Of a stretch of 64,000 nucleotides of DNA, positions 8,485 to 14,076 are shown piece by piece; the first letter of the stretch is position 1, and the number at the start of each line of letters is the position of its first letter. A program made the position numbers and the translations under genes. Under the pieces are notes generated by a model. It was not told the origin of the DNA and did not search any database. It saw nothing but the letters and a program-made list of their open reading frames with translations. Source of the stretch: Streptomyces griseoviridis (lineage in GTDB: Bacteria; Actinomycetota; Actinomycetes; Streptomycetales; Streptomycetaceae); NCBI GenBank assembly GCA_014649155.1, contig BMSM01000003.1, positions 248,001 to 312,000 of the forward strand, written 5' to 3'.

Positions 8485-9063
8485 TCACCACAGGATCACC
8501 GCCAGCCGCGCCAGGGTCCCGGCTCCGACCAGCCGGGTCGCCGTGGCACGCGGCACCGAGAGCACGACCAGGGAGCCGCCCTCGCCGGCCGCCGCCGCGG
8601 TGCCCGGCACCTCGGCCACCCGAGCGCCCCGGGCGACGACGGAAGTCGCACCGCCCGCGCGGGCGTCCGTGCCGCCGGCCCCGGTCCCGGCCGCCACGAC
8701 GTCGACGCGGTCGCCCGGCCGGAGCAGCCGTACCGTCTCCGCGTCGGCGATCCGCACCGGCGCCGAGACCAGCCGCGGGGCGGGGTGCCGCGCGGCCTGC
8801 GCGGTCACCGGGTGTCCCCGGACGCGCCGGTCGCCGTGGGCGGCGCCGCCCGGCTGCGGGCCCGCCGCCACCAGGGCCGCCGCCGTGACGGCCAGGCCGG
8901 CGGCCACGGCGCGCCGCCGGTGCCGTAGGAGCCGGTGCGTCCGGTGCCGCAGGCCGCGCACCCGCACCGGGGCGAAGTACGGGACCTCACGGGTGGGCGG
9001 CGCGTCCGTGCCCGGCGGGCGGGGAGGCGCGGGGGAGCGGAGGGCGGAGGGGGCGTAGGACAT
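8485..9063 (-). CDS. SAF-domain (CpaB/RcpC-like) membrane-anchored protein
   Basis: A 192-residue protein starting at ATG 9063, with AGGTGG upstream. The N-terminus is Pro-rich and then strongly basic (RHRTHRLLRHRRR). One membrane segment (AVAAGLAVTAAALVAAG, about residues 52-68) follows. The exported remainder resembles a SAF/CpaB domain: APVRIADAETVRLLRPGDRVDVVA and VLSVPRATATRLVGA. In Flp pilus systems CpaB helps assemble pili, but no other pilus gene is nearby, so that role is not supported. A palindromic DnaA-type box lies about 90 bp upstream. Confidence is good for the domain and low for the job. Confidence 0.7.
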   Translation of the reverse strand: MSYAPSALRSPAPPRPPGTDAPPTREVPYFAPVRVRGLRHRTHRLLRHRRRAVAAGLAVTAAALVAAGPQPGGAAHGDRRVRGHPVTAQAARHPAPRLVSAPVRIADAETVRLLRPGDRVDVVAAGTGAGGTDARAGGATSVVARGARVAEVPGTAAAAGEGGSLVVLSVPRATATRLVGAGTLARLAVILW

Positions 9064-9153
9064 GGCGGGCACCACCTGCGGCGAGGGAACGGCTTGCGGG
9101 CACCACGGTCCCGCCTCGCGCCGCCGCCCGCCGGAGCCTGTGGGTTACCGGCC

Positions 9154-9162
9154 GGTTGTGGA
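9154..9162 (-). promoter_or_regulatory. Single DnaA box within a 12-bp palindrome
   Basis: TGTGGACAA on the plus strand is the exact complement of TTGTCCACA, the Streptomyces DnaA-box consensus. It lies within GTTGTGGACAAC (9153-9164) in the spacer between the SAF-domain gene and the phosphorylase gene. A single box is not an origin, and chance occurrence is possible. Confidence 0.4.
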
Positions 9163-9226
9163 CAACTTGCTCACCCGAAGGAGGCGTTCCGCGGCAGCCG
9201 GCCCGGAATCCGCTGCCTCGCCCCGT

Positions 9227-10069
9227 CTACGGCAGCGCGAACCCCGGCTCCATCCCGCCCAGCGCCCGTCCGCACGCGCAGTCCCGTTCGCCGTCCGCCG
9301 GCAGGGCGGCCACCGTGTCGAACAGGACGCCCCGCAGCCGGTCCACGTTGGCGGCGAAGACCCGCAGCACCTCGTCGTGCGAGACGCCCTCGCCGGACTC
9401 GGCGCCCGCGTCGAGGTCGGTGACGAGGGTCATGGAGGTGTAGCACAGCTCCAGTTCGCGGGCGAGGGCCGCCTCCGGGTGGCCGGTCATGCCCACCACC
9501 GACCAGCCCTGCGCCCGGTGCCAGAGCGATTCGGCGCGGGTTCCGAAGCGCGGCCCCTCGACGACGACGAGGGTGCCGCCGTCCACCGGCTCCCAGTCCC
9601 GTCCGCGCGCCGCCGTCAGCGCGGCGGCCCGCCCGGTGGGGCAGTACGGGTCGGCCAGCGACACATGGACGACGTTCGGCACGGTGCCGTCCGGGAGCGG
9701 CAGGCCGTCGAAGTACGTGGAGGGGCGTGACGTCGTCCGGTCGACGAACTGGTCGGGGACGAGCAGCGTGCCGGGCCCGTACTCGGGCCGCAGGCCGCCC
9801 ACCGCGCACGGGCCGAGGACCTGGCGCACACCGGCCGAGCGGAGCGCCCAGAGGTTGGCCCGGTAGTTGATCCGGTGCGGTGGCAGGTGGTGCGAGCGTC
9901 CGTGCCGGGGGAGGAAGGCGACCCGCCGGCCGGCGACCTCACCGATGAAGAGGGAGTCGCTGGGCGGCCCGTACGGGGTCTCCACCTGGACCTCGGTCAC
10001 GTCGTCGAGGAACGAGTAGAAACCGGACCCGCCGATCACGCCGATCTCGGCGTGCGCCTTGTTCACCAT
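9227..10069 (-). CDS. mtnP: S-methyl-5'-thioadenosine (purine nucleoside) phosphorylase
   Basis: A 280-residue PNP/UDP-family phosphorylase. It shows the phosphate loop IGVIGGSGFYSF, the FLPRHGRSHHLPPHRINYRANLWAL segment in two parts, GPRFGTRAES, and GMTGHPEAALARE followed by VTDLDAG. The Asp pair in TDLDAG is the adenine-recognition feature of MTA phosphorylases, which release adenine and methylthioribose-1-phosphate from polyamine or SAM by-products. A C-terminal CAC pair matches bacterial members. The ATG at 10069 is preceded by TAGGGT six bases upstream and no Shine-Dalgarno, so it is probably leaderless. Preference for MTA over other purine nucleosides is inferred. Confidence 0.88.
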   Translation of the reverse strand: MVNKAHAEIGVIGGSGFYSFLDDVTEVQVETPYGPPSDSLFIGEVAGRRVAFLPRHGRSHHLPPHRINYRANLWALRSAGVRQVLGPCAVGGLRPEYGPGTLLVPDQFVDRTTSRPSTYFDGLPLPDGTVPNVVHVSLADPYCPTGRAAALTAARGRDWEPVDGGTLVVVEGPRFGTRAESLWHRAQGWSVVGMTGHPEAALARELELCYTSMTLVTDLDAGAESGEGVSHDEVLRVFAANVDRLRGVLFDTVAALPADGERDCACGRALGGMEPGFALP

Positions 10070-10153
10070 GCCCGCACCCTAGCCGCCGGTCCCGAGCCGG
10101 AGAACGGCCCCGGGGCCCGGGATACCGGCTCCCTGGCCCGGAAACGGCCGGAA

Positions 10154-10179
10154 CCCCGCCGTCGGGTGCGACGGCGGGG
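10154..10179 (-). terminator. Hairpin terminator of the fmdB gene
   Basis: An 11-bp perfect stem (CCCCGCCGTCG with CGACGGCGGGG) and a four-base loop, 24 bp beyond the fmdB stop codon and upstream of mtnP. It lacks a U-run, as is usual in Streptomyces, and suggests fmdB is transcribed alone. Confidence 0.75.
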
Positions 10180-10202
10180 CCAGGCGGCGACTGCGCGGAG
10201 CC

Positions 10203-10514
10203 TCAGGCGGCGGAGCTGCTGGACGAGGTGCTCGTGCCCGAGCTCTTCGAGTCCGAGGACGACTTCGTGCCCGAGGAGGACGAGGAGTCCGAGGACGACG
10301 ACTTCGAGGACGACGCCGGAGAGCTGCTCGACGACGCGCCCCGGCTGTCATTGCGATAGAAGCCGGAGCCCTTGAAGACGATGCCGACGGCCGAGAAGAC
10401 CTTCTTCAGGCGCCCGCCGCAGGCGGGGCACTCGGTGAGGGCGTCGTCGGTGAACTTCTGCACCGCCTCGAGGCCCTCGCCGCACTCGGTGCACTGGTAC
10501 TGGTACGTCGGCAC
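10203..10514 (-). CDS. FmdB-family zinc-ribbon protein with Ser-rich tail (Ruc-like)
   Basis: A 103-residue protein. The first about 45 residues form an FmdB zinc ribbon, MPTYQYQCTECGEGLEAV with CPACGGRLKKVFS, whose two Cys pairs bind zinc. The linker IVFKGSGFYRND is family-typical. The last about 45 residues are almost entirely Ser with Lys, Asp and Gly, hence disordered. The GTG at 10514 has a strong AGGAGGA. A CIRCE operator lies just upstream, so HrcA control is expected. The mycobacterial homologue Rv0991c (Ruc) is an HrcA-controlled, redox-regulated chaperone; a similar role here is an inference from domain layout and operator. Confidence 0.88.
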   Translation of the reverse strand: MPTYQYQCTECGEGLEAVQKFTDDALTECPACGGRLKKVFSAVGIVFKGSGFYRNDSRGASSSSSPASSSKSSSSDSSSSSGTKSSSDSKSSGTSTSSSSSAA

Positions 10515-10524
10515 TGTCTTCCTC

Positions 10525-10551
10525 CTGGCACTCTCACTCGATGAGTGCTAA
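10525..10551 (-). promoter_or_regulatory. CIRCE element (HrcA operator) upstream of fmdB
   Basis: CTGGCACTC, nine spacer bases, then GAGTGCTAA. The CIRCE consensus is TTAGCACTC-N9-GAGTGCTAA. The right arm is perfect, the spacer length is exact, and the left arm differs at two positions. It sits 11 bp upstream of the fmdB GTG, next to its ribosome binding site, where HrcA binding would block transcription until heat stress. Confidence 0.88.
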
Positions 10552-10581
10552 CGACGCTCCATAGTGGCCTATTCCCGTGAA

Positions 10582-11898
10582 TCAGTCCACTGCGGCGTGC
10601 TCGCGGTGACCCACGCCACGTGCCACGGTCCGTCCGTCCGGCCGTGCCGACAGCCGGGAACGCAGTGCCAGCAGGGTCACCAGGGCGAGCACCGTGCCGC
10701 CCATCGGCACCAGGAACCCGGCGCCCTCCCAGGCCCGGTCCTCCAGCTGTCCGGCGACCGTGACGGCCGCCGCCTGGCCGAGCGCGACGGCGCCGGTCAG
10801 CCAGGTGAACGCCTCGGTGCGGGCGCCGGCCGGGACCAGGGACTCGACCAGGGTGTAGCCGGTGATCAGCGCGGGCGCGATGCACATGCCGACGAGCAGC
10901 CCGAGCCCGGCCAGCAGCGGCACCGACTGCGCGGCCCACAGGCCGGAGGCGGTCACCGCGAGGGCGGTGTAGCCGGCCAGCAGGCGTCGCTGCGGGGCCG
11001 CCTTCCAGGCGACGGCGCCGCAGACCACGCCGGAGAGCATGTTGCCCGCGGCGAAGGTGCCGTACAGGACGCCGTTGAGGCCGGGTTCGCCGATCGCCTC
11101 GGTGAACGCGGCCAGCGCGACCTGCATGCCGCCGAAGACCGCGCCGATGCCGAGGAAGGCCACGGCCAGGACGCGCACGCCCGGGATGCGCAGCGCCGGC
11201 ACGTGCTCCACGCGCGCGTGCCCGTCGGCGCGCGGGCCGACCTGCCCGGTGAGGTCCGCGCCGACCGGCGGCTGGGTGCGCTTCTGCGCGGCGAACAGCA
11301 GGCCGCCCAGCAGGGTGAGCGTCGCCTCCGTGACCAGGCCCGCCGCCGGGTGCAGGGCGGTGCACAGGGCGGTGGCGAGCAGCGGGCCGACGACGAAGGT
11401 CAGCTCGTCGGTGACGGACTCGAAGGCCGCCGCGGTGGACATCAGGGGCGAGTCCTTGAGCCGGACGCCCCAGCGGGCGCGGACCATGGGCCCGATCTGC
11501 GGCACCGAGGCGCCGGTGGGCACCGCCGCCGCGAACAGCGCCCACAGCGGCGCGTCCGCGAGCGCCAGGACCGTCAGGAGCAGGCCCGACGCCACGTGCG
11601 CCAGGACGCCGGGGACCAGGACCGCGCGCTGCCCGTAGCGGTCGGCGAGCCGGCCGCTGTAGGGGGCGAACAGGGCCATGGACACGCCGGTGACGGCCGC
11701 GGCGGCGCCCGCGGCGCCGTAGGAGCCGGTGGTGTGCTGGACGAGCAGGACGATGGAGATCGTCAGCATCGCGAAGGGCTGGCGGGCGGCGAACCCGGGG
11801 ACCAGGAACGTCCAGGCGCCGCGGGTGCGCAGCAACTGCCCGTACCCCGGGCGCCGCGCCTTCTGCGTCGTCTTCGACTCGGTGACCGTGGGTGCCAC
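10582..11898 (-). CDS. MFS transporter
   Basis: A 438-residue major facilitator with about 12 hydrophobic segments. The GTG at 11898 is supported by GGAAAGG. Loop 2-3 carries the MFS signature variant YSGRLADRYGQRAVLV. Acidic and Arg residues in SPLMSTAAAFESVTDELTF resemble a group of actinobacterial transporters of unknown substrate, probably drug or metabolite exporters. It stands alone on the minus strand, preceded by a long spacer holding the dyad TGTATA-N9-TATACA. Substrate and direction cannot be read from the sequence. Confidence 0.85.
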   Translation of the reverse strand: MAPTVTESKTTQKARRPGYGQLLRTRGAWTFLVPGFAARQPFAMLTISIVLLVQHTTGSYGAAGAAAAVTGVSMALFAPYSGRLADRYGQRAVLVPGVLAHVASGLLLTVLALADAPLWALFAAAVPTGASVPQIGPMVRARWGVRLKDSPLMSTAAAFESVTDELTFVVGPLLATALCTALHPAAGLVTEATLTLLGGLLFAAQKRTQPPVGADLTGQVGPRADGHARVEHVPALRIPGVRVLAVAFLGIGAVFGGMQVALAAFTEAIGEPGLNGVLYGTFAAGNMLSGVVCGAVAWKAAPQRRLLAGYTALAVTASGLWAAQSVPLLAGLGLLVGMCIAPALITGYTLVESLVPAGARTEAFTWLTGAVALGQAAAVTVAGQLEDRAWEGAGFLVPMGGTVLALVTLLALRSRLSARPDGRTVARGVGHREHAAVD

Positions 11899-12240
11899 GG
11901 CCCGTGCCTTTCCGCCGCCTGGTGGCGCGGCGGGCCCCCACCGGGGGCACGGGCGCCGAGAGCTGTCCTCTTGCGCGGACTGCGGTAGATACCGGAGCCG
12001 TCGTGAAAGGTGCAGCCCGGCCGCCATACGGTCGCGCCAGCTCTGCGTCAGGCAGAGTTGGTTCGATCAGGTGACCCGCCCATTGTATAGGGATTTCGTA
12101 TACAGGACGGGCACCCCGAAACATCACGGAAACCGGCGCACATCACGGGCGTCGACGCACCCGGCCTCTCGCCCCGGGCACCCCTCACCGGACGACGTCC
12201 ACCGGGCGACCTTCACCGGGCGACGTCCACCGGGCGACCG
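11899..12240. other. 342-bp spacer upstream of the MFS gene
   Basis: It holds no convincing gene. It contains a short dyad CGGTA-GA-TACCG (11983-11994), the dyad TGTATA-N9-TATACA (12084-12104) in an AT-richer patch, and tandem 14-bp repeats running into the end of the antiporter gene. The promoter of the MFS gene should lie here. Confidence 0.6.
12084..12104. promoter_or_regulatory. TGTATA-N9-TATACA inverted repeat (putative operator)
   Basis: A perfect 6-9-6 inverted repeat in an AT-rich island within otherwise GC-rich DNA, 186 bp upstream of the MFS start. On the minus strand the left-hand copy reads TATACA and could double as a -10 box. The binding protein is unknown. Confidence 0.5.
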
Positions 12241-12254
12241 TCACCGGACGCCCT
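12186..12254. repeat. 14-bp tandem repeats at the 3' end of the antiporter gene
   Basis: Four 14-bp units of the form CACCGGRCGACNNN (12186-12199, 12200-12213, 12214-12227, 12228-12241), then a 13-bp degenerate unit inside the last codons of the antiporter gene. Confidence 0.8.
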
Positions 12255-13761
12255 CACCGGCGTCCCCCTCCGCCCCGCCCGTCCCCAGCCAGTCCGCCAG
12301 CTTGCCGCCGCGCCCGACGGCGCGCAGGCGGCGTTCGGCGGCGTCCCGGACCGGGTCGGTGGCGACGACGAGGAGTTCGTCGCCGAGCCGCAGGACCGTC
12401 GAGGGCAGTGGCACGAAGGACGTGCCGTCGCGCACCACCAGGGTGACGGCGGCCCCGGCCGGCAGCCGCAGCTCGGCCACCTCCACGCCGCTCATCCTCG
12501 ACCCCTCCGGGATGGCCACGGAGAGCAGGTGCCCGCGCAGCCGTTCCAGGGGCGCCGACTCGATGCCGAGGTCGGCCGCCCCGGAACCGCCGCCCAGCCG
12601 CAGCACGCGGGCCAGCCACGGCAGCGTCGGCCCCTGCACCAGGGTGTAGACGACGACCAGCACGAAGACGATGTTGAAGATCCGCCGGCTGCCCTCGACG
12701 CCCTCGACCATGGGAATGGTGGCCAGGATGATGGGCACCGCGCCGCGCAGCCCCGCCCAGGACATCAGCGTCTGCTCCTGCCAGGGCACCCGGAACGGCA
12801 GCAGGCACAGCACCACGCTCAGCGGCCGGGCCACCATGGTGAGCACCAGGCCGATGACGAGGGCGGGCAGGATGTCGTCGCCCAGTTCGTGCGGGGTGAC
12901 CAGCAGACCGAGCAGGACGAACATGCCGATCTGGGCGATCCAGCCGAGCCCGTCGGCGAAGCCCCGGGTGGCCGGCCAGTGCGGCAGCCTGGCGTTTCCC
13001 ATGACCATGGCGGCCAGGTAGACGGCGAGGAAGCCGCTGCCGTGCGCCATGGCGCCGGTGGCGTAGGCGGTGACGGCGATCGCCATGACGGCGATCGGGT
13101 AGAGGCCGGAGGCGGGCAGGGCGACGTGCCGGAGCCCCCAGGAGCCCAGCCAGCCCACCGCGAGCCCGATGGCCGCGCCGATGGCCAGCTCCAGGGCGAT
13201 CTCGCCGATGAGGACGTACCAGTGCTCGACGGGGCCGGCCGTGGAGAAGGCGACCACCAGGATGACCACCGGGGCGTCGTTGAAGCCGGACTCGGCCTCC
13301 AGGGTGCCCGTTATGCGGGCGGGCAGGGGGATGCGGCGCAGGACCGAGAAGACCGCCGCCGCGTCCGTGGAGGACACCACCGCGCCGATGATCAGCGCCT
13401 GCCGCCACTCCAGCCCGGTCAGGTAGTGGGCGCCCGCCGCCGTGACGCCGACGCTCACCGCGACGCCGACGAGGGCCAGCGCGGAGGCGGCCGGCAGGGC
13501 GGGTTTCACCTCCTTCCACTTCGTGCCGAGGCCGCCTTCGGCCAGGATCACGACCAGGGCCGCGTAGCCGATGACCTGGGTCAGCGCGGCGCTGTCGAAA
13601 TGGATGTCCCCGATGCCGTCCTGCCCCATGGCGACGCCGATGGCCAGGTAGACGAGGAGGCTGGGGAGCCCGCTGCGCGACGAGATGCGGACCGCCGCCA
13701 CGGCGACGAGCAGGACGAGCGAGCAGACGAGCAGCAGCTGGTTGAGGTGGTGGACAGTCAG
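12241..13761 (-). CDS. Potassium/proton (CPA1-type) antiporter with TrkA-C domain
   Basis: A 506-residue protein. About 12 membrane helices are followed by a cytosolic TrkA-C (RCK-C) domain near residues 410-490 (GVEVAELRLPAGAAVTLVVRDG, in two stretches). Helix motifs such as VVSSTDAAAVFSVLRR and ESGFNDAPVVILV, the latter with the ND pair, match the NhaP2/CvrA family, which exchanges K+ or Na+ for protons. The best start is a CTG at 13761, preceded by GGAAGGA; the only other candidate is a GTG at 13857 without a ribosome binding site. It diverges from the penicillin-acylase gene. Confidence 0.88.
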   Translation of the reverse strand: MTVHHLNQLLLVCSLVLLVAVAAVRISSRSGLPSLLVYLAIGVAMGQDGIGDIHFDSAALTQVIGYAALVVILAEGGLGTKWKEVKPALPAASALALVGVAVSVGVTAAGAHYLTGLEWRQALIIGAVVSSTDAAAVFSVLRRIPLPARITGTLEAESGFNDAPVVILVVAFSTAGPVEHWYVLIGEIALELAIGAAIGLAVGWLGSWGLRHVALPASGLYPIAVMAIAVTAYATGAMAHGSGFLAVYLAAMVMGNARLPHWPATRGFADGLGWIAQIGMFVLLGLLVTPHELGDDILPALVIGLVLTMVARPLSVVLCLLPFRVPWQEQTLMSWAGLRGAVPIILATIPMVEGVEGSRRIFNIVFVLVVVYTLVQGPTLPWLARVLRLGGGSGAADLGIESAPLERLRGHLLSVAIPEGSRMSGVEVAELRLPAGAAVTLVVRDGTSFVPLPSTVLRLGDELLVVATDPVRDAAERRLRAVGRGGKLADWLGTGGAEGDAGEGVR

Positions 13762-14076
13762 GGGCCGTTCCTTCCGGCAGGTGAAACGCGGTACACGAGG
13801 AGAGAGGAGGACAGAGGAGAACGGAGGACGAGGAGAACAGGGGGGATCGCCGCGCACGGGGCGAGCCGGGCAACTACTTCGTTACCTTACCTAACTCTTG
13901 ACGTTTTCTTGACGCCGATCCTGGCATGATCGAACGTCCGTCCACGCCGGTTCCCGACTCCGCGTCAAGGCCGGGCGAGCCCTGCGCCTATGGTTGCTCC
14001 AGCGTTCACTCAGTAAGGAGCGCAGCAAGAAGCACAGCCCGCCCCTGCCGCTCGTGTTAGGACAGCAAGGACAGCG
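13762..14076. other. Divergent spacer with purine-rich tract and direct repeat
   Basis: No gene is visible. Bases 13797-13850 are almost pure purine (repeated GGAGGACAGAGGAGAA-like runs). An AT-richer stretch follows with the 8-bp direct repeat TCTTGACG at 11-bp spacing (13896 and 13907), which contains TTGACG -35-like hexamers. Promoters for both flanking genes must be here, but the -10 boxes are not clear. Confidence 0.5.

Noticed and set aside
13877..13895. DmdR/DtxR iron box before the acylase gene
   Set aside because: Only one half (CTTACCTAA) resembles the consensus; the left half does not match.
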